Shown piece by piece: positions 26,694 to 40,375 of a stretch of DNA of 64,000 bases. Under the pieces are notes generated by a model. The model had not been told where the DNA came from, ran no database searches, and was given only the letters and a program-made list of their open reading frames with translations. This stretch comes from Alentia gelatinosa (taxonomy: Eukaryota > Annelida > Polychaeta > Phyllodocida > Polynoidae). Positions within the stretch are counted from its first letter, which is position 1. Each line of letters starts with the position of its first letter. The DNA lies in contig OX465580.1 in assembly GCA_950022655.1 (NCBI GenBank), positions 102,132,797 through 102,196,796 of the forward strand, given 5' to 3'. The translations under genes and the position numbers were made by a program.

Positions 26694-29600
26694 CATCAAT
26701 TGTGAGCAGACGACTTTTCATCATCACAATCTACGTCTCTTCTTAAGGCTCGATCTGCGCTGACTCCTACAGAAACCCCTCCAGCGTTGTCTAACACCCT
26801 CCTCGTCCTTTGGAAATTGCATTCCTGTCTGCGTAGTTTATTTTCTCACATAGCTACCCGAGCTAATCAACGTTCAGATATACTTTTCTATTCCTTAATA
26901 GATCTTGGACGAACAGGATTTAGGAGATTGTTTTTCCAGTAGACAATTGGATTAGGTTATGTTGAGTATGTCGTGTATTCAAGGGGTAAAACACTGAATC
27001 AGAATATACTATATAATAGAAGAAATATAGTGTATATGAATATGAGCCATTCAAATAACCACGCCTCCGTAAATTCGGAATACAAGCTCTTCATCTAGTT
27101 TTATCTACAGTAAGAAAAATAGTAGACCTACATTGTGTTTTAATCATCTTGATGTTAATTTGTACGAAAGTGATCACATGAAATTCCTGACGTACAGTGA
27201 TTTCTGCATCAGGCTCTGATCAAAACAATACAAAATTAATCATATGATCCATGAAAGTGAATCTATTTTTTTATCATATGATCAGCTGGTATTATGATCT
27301 AATGTAATTGCAGCACATGTACTGTCCTGCTATGATGAAGAAAAGAGATACTGAAGAACAAAGGTGGGAGGGGGGCATAGAGATAAAGATGATATGTGGA
27401 GATCTAGACAGCGAAAGAGAGAAAGGAGAGAAATCTTCAGAGACCCATTGGGCAGGTTGATACATAAGCGGATCAGAAATTGTACACCCTCACCCCAGGT
27501 GTAAGCCGAGCAGACATTACATGTCTTCACGAGTGTCTGCCCCCTCTGATCATGTCTACCTTGCTGCTGTCATTAATGCCGTCTTTCTAAGTCCCAGATG
27601 GGACATGCGTGTCTTGGCATCGCTCCACGTTTGAGAATCCCCCCACCCCACTCCCACAACATATACACACACGCCTGACAAACCAACCCACCTCGGGCAG
27701 CTAAAGATTCAATTAAGTTTTATCTCTCTTTAGCCACGTTTCTTTTGCGAAATTGTGTCTAGATAGTCTTGGGGTGGCTGGGTCGTGCAGAATGTTGAGC
27801 GAGAAGGGGGAGGGGAGTTTAGGGTGGTTATTAAGGCTGGCTTGGGGTCCTTTGATGGTCTGGCGATGGCACGCTTTTGCAGGCTGAAGAAAAGGCAAAT
27901 GGCCGCCCGCAGGTCAGCCATAAACACACCGAGACACGTGCCTCTGAACGAGAAAGCACGAGACACGCATGTGCAAAATGTCCTGTCATTAAGAAGAAGT
28001 AAAAAAACACGAATTATGTACCAAGTCAACCGGACTGCCATGCCGCTGGCAACCATGGTGCAGAGGATAAGGGTAAAAAGGGGGAATTCTTTAGGACTTT
28101 AAACGGAACTGGGATCTAATAGAACCGCGGACTGGGCATCAGATGACAAAGTATCTACGACAAAATGCCAGGCCAAGCACACTCACATTCCCCCACCCAT
28201 TATGGTCCACCACTGCACTCCCCTGACTCATATCCCCTCTCCCACCTCCCTGAAACACACACACCCTCGGCACTGTCCTCTCGTCTTCAATATGTAAAGT
28301 TGAGGGTTTTTGAATGGAAGCAACTGGATGGGGGTGGGACATCTCAAAGCGCTGTGTCCCCACGTGGAGTTCACTCTTTATAGAAGAGGTAAAGGCTTTT
28401 GATACGCCAAATAAGCAGGAATAGCCAGCAGTGGTATAATGCACCTGGCTACAGAGGCATGATGTTATAAGGGTTGAAATCGGATGCTTCCGGCTGCTTT
28501 CACAGCACAGCCATATTAAATGTTATCTATACAATATATTTGTACATATAGTATACACCTGGTAATAATATAAAATCTGTTAGTTGGAGAATCCACCTGT
28601 ACCAGTGATACAGGTAGAAGAATTCACCTGTGTCAGCATGCGTGCACTGCTAGAAAGTGTCAGGTGGTAGCGGATAGACAGGGGTGGAGAAGGAGGTAGA
28701 AGAGTAGGAGTAGGGTGGGTGAAAAGAGCCGAGGAGGTAGGGGGTTTGGACACGGTCCACTGCGCATGGGGCTCGTGGCCCCCACGTGCCGTGCCCCGCT
28801 ACACCATACAACACCCCTCTTGTCAGGTGTCAGCCCCGCTCCCACCCTCAAGGCACCCCATTTACCCCCACCCCTCTCTCTGCAGGTGAGCATGGGGCAT
28901 GGCGCTACCTTTAGAATCAACCCTTCAACTTTTTTCGTCCTAGTTTTGGCCACAGAAACCACATCAAAAGCTTGGGGTCTTTTTTGGGGGGGAGTCGCAT
29001 ATTCATTATAAAAGTTTGTGGTATTGAAGACCGTAAACGGCTTCAGGCTCGGTCTGCCACTGAAGTCCACTTTCTATAGGCTGCATTAGAATTTATGTAC
29101 ATGTTCATGTTGGCTAGGTGATATACTTTTTAACTCACACCACACATTAATCATCTTTCCCAGTATATGCTCCAGGATTTATGACAACACCAATCATCCT
29201 TCCCCTCGGGATAGATGATAGGGTCTGAAACGGCTACGTTCACATGTAAAAGTTATATGGAGTATGGGTGTAACAAGAATGAGAACAACTAACAGGTTGG
29301 TGGCAGATGCTACCCAGGATCCTCAGCTAATACTTCAGCTTGATACCTCCAGTGATACTGCGTCTGTGTATTACAATTCGGGTTTGGTCCCAGTCTGTCC
29401 TTTCCAAGATCCTTAGCTGTAAAACCTTCTAGAATTATCTTGACCTGAACAGTGTTGATATTCTTTGCGGTTATTAAAACAAGATGGCTGTTTAAATAGC
29501 TGGTCTGTTTATGTAGTCTGGGCCCACCTTTTTGTCGCAATAGCCTTATTCTCAAGAATAGACATGTTCGGACTGATAAACGGTTAGGGAATTTTTAGCA

Positions 29601-32600
29601 GATTACATTTCGGCTTTCCAATCCAACATTAAAAAAAACCTGATATATCAGGTACAGGTCCAGAAGCACAGCACACTGCACATGCAGTTCATACCACCGA
29701 TACGAGACGATACCTGAGAAAATATGAACTTCAGTTGACCAGCCATGTCTCATCTCCTTTATTACCCTGATTTCCAGACATCCAGACTTCCACACTTATT
29801 ATATACTTTATCAGATTTCTCGAAAACAACCGCCGATTCTCGAAGATAGCAGCAAACAATTCTGAACAACACAATCGACAGGAAAATAACAGTGTATAAC
29901 CATATCCCTGTAATGACGCGTGGACCGATTATCGTAGACTTTAACTGCAACCATACATTCGAAAACGTTCTCTGAAAGTTTGAAGGAGGGGATAACTAAC
30001 GTAGTGAGATGGACTCTCCCTTCATTCTCAATTGCTAATCAGGTGCTACTACACGACCGCACCACCCCCCGTCCATCTATAGAATCAGACTCAAGTATAG
30101 CCTCCTTTATTTTTTCATCTGGTAGAACTCGAGATGCATCGGGTGAGACCTGGTGAGCCGATGAAGAGGCTGATATCACTAGCCCTCCCGAGCCTCAGCC
30201 TGGGCTATAAGTGGATCCCCGTTCACTGTAGCACCCCCTACAGGGCGACAGGTGTCTGCCTTTCTCTCCCCCCGTATCTCCAGATCTCACTCCCCGTGCA
30301 CCGCTCTGGTTACGTTTCCAATTTAGAGAAAGCTTTGGCCTGCCAGACAGGGGCATAGGCCACCCAGACGGATACACTACCTGGAGCTTGATCTTTATCC
30401 CAGCTGGTGACTGGAGGTGACTTCAAAGGAAACGTTAGCATGTGAGGATCTTCCAAGAGCATGCGCGGGACGCATGGCAGAAAGACAACGGTGTCAAATC
30501 GCATAGGGATAGTTCCTTAAGTCAGAGTTATTAGCAAAGTAATAGCTTCCCTTATAGCAGTCTTGACATATCGACCACACAAAACTATTAGCGATTAGCA
30601 TCGAATGGCATTTCAATCTGTTAAATTTTAAACAGGAATTATTTCTGAATAAGTATATGCTTTAGCTAGGCTAGGCTATTAAGACTGGGTTTGAGCTGGC
30701 AGAAATCTAAACATCAGTTTTAGGAAATGTTTCAGATTTTCCTTTAAAAAATGTCAAAGTGCGGTCCATTAGGCAACCGAAGTGGTGACCGAGGTGGTAC
30801 AGGGGGCATGAACTCTTGGCCGTTTTAGATAATGATATAGACGCTTTGTTATTTCTTAAACACCCTATTAACTTTTTCTGATGACACAAAACATGACAAA
30901 AGCAGAACTCTTTGACGCTCGACCCGTTACAGTATGGCGCCATGTTCAAATCTTGTCTCTGCGTTAGTAACTCTAGGTCCATGACATTTCACCTTTCTGT
31001 GGTGTTTCCGTTAGCTTTTACAGGTCTCAATAATCATTAGTGACGAGGATTCACGAAACCAGTCAGAAATCGAGAAATACAAGCTTTATCATTCCAGCAC
31101 CAAAAAACGTGTGACTTTCAGAGTTCTTATTGAAGTTCACCATTAAGATAATTGGAAACTACTTTGTAAGAGTGCGGTTACTTTTCCTTGTAGTGTGGAC
31201 CTAAAACTGTTATATCATGTATTCATCAAACAAAAAATGCATCTGTATCTATATGAGCTAACTATTGAAGAGGCAATTTCATCTAACTAATCTAAATCTC
31301 TTAGTCTAAGTGCATATCTACGATCGGTAACTGGCATTCCCAAACCACACCACATACATCTGTGTGTGTATGACAACTGAACCGGTACATTCTCAGCCCA
31401 ACGGCGATCCACAACGCCCCCTCCCACGTCCCCACACCCTGTCTCAGCAAACGGCTAGACCACCACATGGACCCCTAACCTTGACCAAGCCAAGTCCCCT
31501 CAAGTTACGGACAAAATCTGCAGTCAAATCAATCCCGAGCTCCTAACCACATGCGCGCGGACGCCTAATGCTTCGTAACTATCAGTGTCTCTTACTTCAA
31601 AGGCGTAGAGGTCAGCGGACGTGACCTTCTGACCCTGGTTGATCTAGAGGTGTGTGACCTTGATCAACCCTGATTGACCTCTGGCCGTAGGCAGCATGCC
31701 CGGTGGTATTTCGCGCGTCCAGCCACAGTATGCTACCTGCCAACGGACTCGGGAATAGGTCCTGGGCCTGCGGTTTCTTCTCTACATGAATAAGCAACAG
31801 TTTGGGGAACAATTTCGGAGAAGTGACCAGTAGCTATCATCTGATTCGGGAGGTCTTGTTATAAATTAGTAAAATACTACAAGGAGGAATAGATGGCGTT
31901 CAATGTTATACGGGTTGGATTTCATAATAGGTCCCCAATAACACCGAAAATACCACTCTGCCCACTGTAGCCTTGCATTGTCAGGCAGTTGTAAATGCTC
32001 ATTCCAATTTTAAGCTTATTCCCTCGGATTGGAAACGGACTGGAAACGCAAGTTCTATACATTAAATATTAGTGAAAGGTTGTAAATCATTGTGCAATAA
32101 AAATTTCCATTTTCATCAGAAACTGTGGTCCAGAAGCCCCCTTTTATCAGCCGTACCCTGGAAGAAACTGTGGTCAAAGGGTGGTGCATACCTGCCAGTA
32201 CCTGTTTCCCCCAATGAAGGTCCACTCAACAATGGCCACCCACCCCAAGATCCGTCGTCCATTGGGTCACCAGTCGTGGCCACCACCACCACCTCCACCA
32301 CCAGATTAAATACGCTTTAATTGATTCGACTGTTTCGGAATGTGCCATTCTGTCGTACCCAGGTCGATTGAGACTGCCCGGTCAAGGATGAGGGTTGCCC
32401 AGGCCGGCCCGGCGGTGTCCACACCTCCACCATATTGTCCTCCGTCCAGGGGAGGCAGCAGGAGGAGGGAAGAGTGACCACTAGACACCTCCACCTCCGA
32501 AATAAATCAGCACAAGAAAGCTCTAATTATGCCTGGATGCCTGCCTGCCCTGGCCGCACACCTCGGGGGGTCATGCTGGTCTGATTTTACCCCTGTCACT

Positions 32601-33039
32601 CTCACCTTTCTCGGAGAGTCACCGAGCGTGAGTTCTAATTAATTAGTTTATTGAGGAAGGATTTTATGCATAGCTAATGGGGCCGCGGACAAATGACCGT
32701 GAAGAGGAGGGAAGGTGAAAAAAATGAAATAGAAAATAGTAAGGATGGAATGAAGGTCACCCAGATGTTAGTACTCTTCTTGGTTTCTTTGTACTTTGCC
32801 ACACAAGTCACTTTAGAGGATTTACACATGCTTAGACTTTATATATACATGCTCTAGACGTAAATGTATACCCTTAAGGTCTTACTGGATATACAGTTGC
32901 TAAAGCCCAATCCAGTTGATAAACACACTAATACCAAGCTAAAATCGTCCTCATTCAATAATGGATAACTGTGAATTCTAATCGATGCTAAAAAAAGCAT
33001 ATGTTATACATATAGATGTATATAAATACAAACTTATCT
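26694..33039. other. Intergenic sequence, no gene seen
   Basis: GC-richer islets at 27740-28100, 28150-28380, 28640-28910, 30120-30370 and 32120-32710. The longest frame is 136 codons on the minus strand at 28660-29070. It overlaps a 98-codon frame on the plus strand and has no domain. At 32636-32678 a TAATTAATTAG and a TTTTATGCATAGCTAAT sit together, typical of homeodomain/POU-type binding sites, in a block without coding potential. Confidence 0.5.
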
Positions 33040-33071
<32 letters not shown>

Positions 33072-33073
33072 TA
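33040..33073. repeat. Short (TA)n microsatellite
   Basis: About 34 bp of TA repeats with one interrupting G. Confidence 0.9.
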
Positions 33074-34086
<1,013 letters not shown>

Positions 34087-37000
34087 GGCCAATCTTGGGG
34101 ACACTATACGTTCCTTATAGGGCCTATCACAGATATGTGCAATTGTGTAAAATAAATATAGATCCTGCCCTATAGGCTTATGGAAAAGGTATTTCCAATC
34201 GTGCCATAGACTCCTCTCTGTATGCGTATCTCGCATGTTGTGATTGAGACGTTTGCATGGACGAGCACACTCGTCATGTCATAGTCTCCTCAGACAGTGA
34301 GTATACACTGTGCAGGTGGCCGGAATTACGCATCATCGGATATTCATAATGTTTCACTCATCTCTACTCAGGATATTTCCAGCATTATTTTCACTCAGGC
34401 GGTAGATGCATCACATCGACACCTGTATAGATGCACATGTACCGTCTTTTTTTTTCCATTATCACAGTTCTCATGAGTTTCTGTTTAACTAACTCCCGGA
34501 TATGGTGCATGAAAATAAAAAGAAATACTGATTCTTTACTTATCGCATTCTCTGGCGATGATCAGAGGACGGAACTCTAATTCCTTTGTCGCACCACGTA
34601 TGTCCATTGGTTTGGAATTTGCAGAAGCTTTGGACTAATGAGTACTTAATGGAATATAGTTGGGAGAATTAAAACCATGACCACCCCTCCCCCCCCACAC
34701 GCACACACGCACATGTATACGAAAGCACACACAAAACAAAACAAAACTAAACTAAACTAAACAAACAAAAACACACATGAATAAATATTCCATCAATCAA
34801 TAACACACTCACCAGATTGCTGTCGATAACATAAATTGCTATACATATGGTATTCCGTGAGATTTACCATCTATTATCGGCATGAACCATTATTGACAAA
34901 ATTAGTTAGTCTGACGTTCCCACGATAGATTATATCATGAAAGCGATGAAGGTATTCTGATGCTGGGGTTGGCCAAGATGTTCCAAGATCATTTCATTTA
35001 TACCTCAGCTCATTATTTGCCCAAGTGAGGTTGAGATGACTAAGTAATAGGGATGAGGTACCGATCTTAGTATTGCCGAGATGAACTGGGTTTTATTGGT
35101 AGGGGTTAGTTAGGGTCAGGATGCGTCCTGATGAGGTGGACCAAGTCACTATGAACTACATCACAAAAGCCCTCGCCTTGCCCATACCTACACAATCTTC
35201 ACATGGACATCCCATCTGGCCGTCTTCTCGCAAAGTCACAAACACCCTCTGTTCGTTAGCAGCCGACCGATAGCCTGGATCACTCCAGAGATCAGAGATC
35301 AGCCGCCTAGGCCCGGTCAAGGTCATGAAGATCCAAACGGACCTAAGATTCCAGATCCCTGTGACTGATTTACGGAACGCTGGGTTTAATTGGGGTCATC
35401 GCCTCTCGCCACCCCACTATGCGTCCAATGGAGGATTCCTCCAGGGCCTCCTTTGATCCTCCGGGAAACCGTTACTGGACACGACCTTCGGGGGACGGAT
35501 GACCTTGTGGGGCCTGTTGGTGGAGCTAGGGGTGGATCCAGGAAAAAGGGGACGAGGTCATCAAGGTGACAACCCTCTTCCTCTAAATTTCAGCTGTCCA
35601 AATATCGGGAGAGAAGAAAGGGATGACTGAAGAAAAAGGGTATGTATGGGTGACAAGAAGGTGGAATGGGCAGGCGAATTGTATTAAGGTGGACGGAACC
35701 GCCATAAGGTATATATTGGTGTGAGTGATGGTTCGCTGGATCCCCCTTCACCTGTTCAGTGCTTCCTGACCTTGACACAGAGCTTGACCGGCGGGTCAGA
35801 GAAACTAGTAACAATGTATGAGAGAAAAGGATGAAACCAATTACTACCACAAGGAAACGGGGATACTACACAAGATGGGATGACCATACAAGTCGTCACT
35901 GAGAACTTAGCCTTACCCTGAGAGGTCATACAGGTGTGGCCGCGCCGTATTCCTGCTATAAAAACTATTTCATATCCAATGAACTAGTATCAATGAAAGT
36001 TTAAAGTTTGAAGATTTAAAAGAAACTGTAAGGGTAAAATCACGATGAGATTGAAGACGTGTATGCGAGATGAGTGTAACAAAGTATCGTAAATTTCAAA
36101 TATATGCACTGCAGCTACATTGTAATTGTTTGATTAATCGGGAATTCTCCCCACAGCAACGTCCAATGCTATACCACAGATGGAATCATCATTTGATGAT
36201 TTCGAGTTTTAGTTTACAATTTTAGTTAGAGACATTGCGAGATCATGATTATCATGAAAAAGTTATTTTAAGATTGGATTATGAATCTCTTCGTGTTAAC
36301 TGGTGGCCTAGTTAAACGATATGACATCACCTCCCATTGTGAGAGTATTGTATTGATGAATATATCATAGTCACAAATAATGCACAGATTTCCCCCTGTG
36401 ATCTCAGTTTGAACTCGACTACAGTCAACCCTACGCTTCATTAGATCCCTGTACGGTGACCTTTGTGTTCTACTTCCGGCGGTCACGGGCCACTTTCTCC
36501 CCTCCCGTGGCGGGGAGTTCCTGTACACCCAGTCTTTGTCCGTATGCCGTTCTACACCCTCCCCTTCCCCACAAACTCTAGGAAACAAATGGACGCAGGT
36601 TGCAGTGACACTGACCCCGGCTTTAAGTCGCATGACTTTCTAAACGCTGAGGAGCGGCGACCATCTGACGCACATCGCCTGGCCATATGCCCGCTTTGTG
36701 GTCAGGTGTGGGGGAGGATGGTACCACCCCTGTCATTGGTAGTAGAGGACAGAGTCAGCCACCCCTTCATCATTTTACCTGATAGTTAAAACCCTCACTG
36801 TATCCTCAGTGTATTTCTAAATATATATATCACTGCTACATTTATACGTGTATGCACATTTGATGTAAACAAAAATCTAAACATGAATATCGTACAGAAG
36901 TAAAAAGGCCTACACATGCTGACAGGCCTGCACTCCTGCTCACATACTTTGAACATAAATGTATGTACACATGGGTTCACAGTTGCGTGCGCTAATACAT

Positions 37001-40000
37001 GATATATGCGTTCGGCAATACATAATATATATACTCACATACATATATTTTCATATATATTTTCCCTTTGTCCCGTATAACGACTAGGGCTATGAGTGGC
37101 ACAAATCCTCTCTTGTCACACATCCCGCTGGACAAGGGAATGACCTTAAACAGATGCAGGTGACTTTGTGGCTGGATCCACTTCCGGTGACCTTGACAGA
37201 AGGTCAACAAGTTCTACACATGGAGGATTGGAAGTGCTGGAGGGTTCGTTCATGGGAGGTAAGGGACTTTGTCTACTGACTCGCCACAGATGTTACAAGA
37301 ATTGTTACATTCGTTGTCGCCGAAGTAAAGTTGAAGGTCATCCGTGAAGGTCAAGGGGACGCATCGTGAAGGGTCAGAAGGGTAAGTGAAGATAGGACCA
37401 CATGAGACGTCACCGTGACCACGTGTAAAGGTTCAGGGTACGAGTCCGAGAAATGTTGTTTACAAATTCAAATATTTCACAAAAAAAGCTTGATTAGAAA
37501 ATAAAATAGTGTAACTGTACATACCTTACCTTCTTTAATAACCGAATTTCACTAACGATTATATATATCCACTTCTATGTAAACATATTTCACTAGCAAT
37601 ATTTTAGGTGTATTAGTTGATAACCATGCATAAGAAACAGGAAAATGACAGTTTGTTACTTCTTATTTCTTTATCCTTATACTATACCTTGACTGGAGGG
37701 AAAAGAAACTTGTGTAGGAACCACGAAACAATGACAGGACACTGTATCATACCTGCTCAATGAAACCTGTCGTCTAAAAAGACATCCAGTGCAATTTGTA
37801 TTTAGAATCTCTACCACATGGTGGCTACTTGAGTGTTACTAACAGTGACTTATTAACGGATAATCCTGTGGTCTATCGTCACTGCGCGAGTCACGGCTGT
37901 CAGTAGGTGTCAGTGATGTCGGCACACTAGCCAGTATTTACACCTGAAACGGCCATGTTTGTTTGCTTGTTGTTTGCACCCTGTCCTCATGGCGACAGGT
38001 CGTGGGATTTGGCACATGTGGCGCCACTACGCGACCGGTTCTCTGGTGTCCATAGGGACGAATCACTCCATAACCAGGCCAACAGCTGGGTCCTTGAATT
38101 TCTTCGATATTTTGGGCGTAAAATATCTCCTGTTATGTGATTCCTAGGGATCAGTTCAATTCCAGATGAGGTACCTTAGTCCACCAAGACCCCACCAAGA
38201 ATCTATATGACCTTTTATCTTTTAGTCATACCAGAAGGGATTGAATAGACTATGGACTGTATTTTTCACACCCTTAGTTAGTAGTCTTGTCAATCTGTCA
38301 GTCTCTTACCTCGTCTGCATCTGTAAACGACTTCGGTTGACTGTCGAAAAGAGAGTGTTTAGATATTATGAACCATAGCTTTAATTGAGGACATGCTGGG
38401 TTCAGGCCCTTGATGTATCTGAGAATCTAGCCATAGTAGATGGATAGACAAATTGGTACTTGATTTCTAACACCATGTTATACTCCTTTCATGAAATCAG
38501 CCTTTTACTAGCTTTTGAACTCGCTTCAAGAGGTGGTGAATCGCAAAGATAACAGAGCATATAAAATATAAAGAACAACAAACAGTAGATAACTAACAGT
38601 CTCTATTAGCTTAAACCCTGGAATAAACAAATTTGCCGCAGGTGGTCGCATTTGTTGATAGCCAATAGATATTCCGTATTTGTTATTTAAAAGTGGTATG
38701 GGTCTCTCGGGTGCAGAATCTGGCACGGAAATATGTTTTACGCCCTACCTACGCCCAGCCGCCCCCCTCAGGTGGTCTTGGTTACCCAGGAGTCCATGCG
38801 CGTATTGACTAACGAGAGTCCGGCCATACCTCCATCCCGCCCCCTGGTGGTCCACTCCTGGCACTAACCTGCACTGAGGATTAACCTTAATCACTGATTA
38901 GGGACTAGCTGGAGGAATATTAATTAGGTTAGAGACTGTCCTCGGCGTCCCTACTGCGATAGACTGCTCATCATGTGACCCTGTCAAGTGTCATGTGACT
39001 GAATATGGCCGTACTACTTCGATCCCTATCGGGTCATATCAACACGTCTGGAATATCCATAGCAACGCATAACCCATTTCAGTGGCTTCTTTGAAGACAC
39101 AATCCAATGTAGTGTTCCAGTTATGCAGAGCATAGAAGATTATACTAATAAATATGTTGTGTTTCCTGTCGTCCTGTTTCTTATTTTGTATTCTGAATAT
39201 AGCATTGCTGGAATTACATATTGTACCGCAAACATTGTTATTTAACCGTTTGAAAGGTGCTGAGAAAGAAATGTGATACAAGAATGGGAAGTCAGTTCGA
39301 GAGAATCACTCCACTATCTAGACTCGAGTCTGACAAAGATATCTACGAGCTCCATCAAATTATTCATATAGTGTTCTTATATAAAAGATAAAAATGGATG
39401 TCGGATTGTATGAAGTTTTCAAGATAGCTGTACTATGGGTGTTCGGACGATTGGGAGAAAATGTGCATATATTTTCCATTCAGCCATCATGTCTCTCATT
39501 CTAAACCTATCGGGGTTCTGCAGATATATAGTGAGGGTATTTATAATACTTCTTCTTCTTATAAAAAACAACCTATTAGGGTTTCAGGGACTTCCCCTTT
39601 CCATGTTAGACTGACCTGCCCACCCAAAAGCATTCCTGTGGTATTCTCCATTTTCAGTAGACTGCAACTCCATTTCTCACTCTTCTATACCTACCGGATT
39701 GAAGTCTTCTAGTGAGAACCACTCCCCCCCCCCCTCTTTTTTCTCAAGGTTCAATCTGGATATAAAGGCCTGGAGGTGCTATCACCCCCTTCACCTTCCT
39801 AGACGAACCCTCACTCTCCAACCAGGAAATACGTCAGGAGTGAGTACCAATGTATTCAAGATGGGTGTTTGGAGAGTGTAGCTTGGTGGAATGCCATCCT
39901 GGTAACCGAATGCACTTCAGGTTACCATGGTATTTTGCTGGTATCATGGCTATATAGATAAGAAACAGAGCGTAGCGAGGGAGCCTGCTATCTGTTTATC

Positions 40001-40299
40001 AATTCCTTGTTTTGTGACTCTGGCTTGATATCAAATAAACTTCATACATGGCTACTTGGGGCAATCTGTAGTATTTGTAGGGTCATAAGCAATATTAGGT
40101 GTAGTCCATGTGATGTGTTTACACGCCATCGCTTGGCACTTTATGACCTGTTATTTGTATCAGTTATCCTCCTTTTACTTAATTTGCGATATAGCTGCAT
40201 ACATATACATTATTTTCCCTAATAATGCTTGACGAGACAGGACATAACACTGCACATTTCCCAGTATGTATCCGATGATACAAAAGTGTTTTTTGTTTT
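34087..40299. other. Intergenic sequence, no gene seen
   Basis: Contains a C/A-rich simple stretch at 34727-34775 (AAAAC and AAACT units), GGTCA-rich islets at 35270-35600 and 37130-37450, and a C run near 39725. Islets at 36420-36790 and 38740-38960 have no convincing gene. The second contains GGATTAACCTTAATC-type homeodomain sites near 38878. Confidence 0.5.
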
Positions 40300-40375
40300 G
40301 TTTTTAGGACTTGACAAAGGCAACTCCACGCCGAAACGTTGTACCCTGCTGCATTAATAAAGCTAATCACCAAAC
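40300..40375 (+). mobile_element. Possible 3' end of a Penelope-like or LINE element
   Basis: The stretch reads cttgacaaaggcaactccac then gccgaaacgttgta, followed 15 bases later by aataaag. A CTGATGA-like box, a short stem and GAAAC before a polyadenylation signal is the layout of the hammerhead motifs known from Penelope-like elements and recurs at the ends of several animal retroelements (known). Here the first box is altered (CTTGACA), so a working ribozyme is unlikely. No reverse transcriptase frame is attached. Confidence 0.3.

Noticed and set aside
28660..29070. 136-codon minus-strand frame
   Set aside because: Overlaps a 98-codon plus-strand frame of similar quality; both come from a C/G-rich block.
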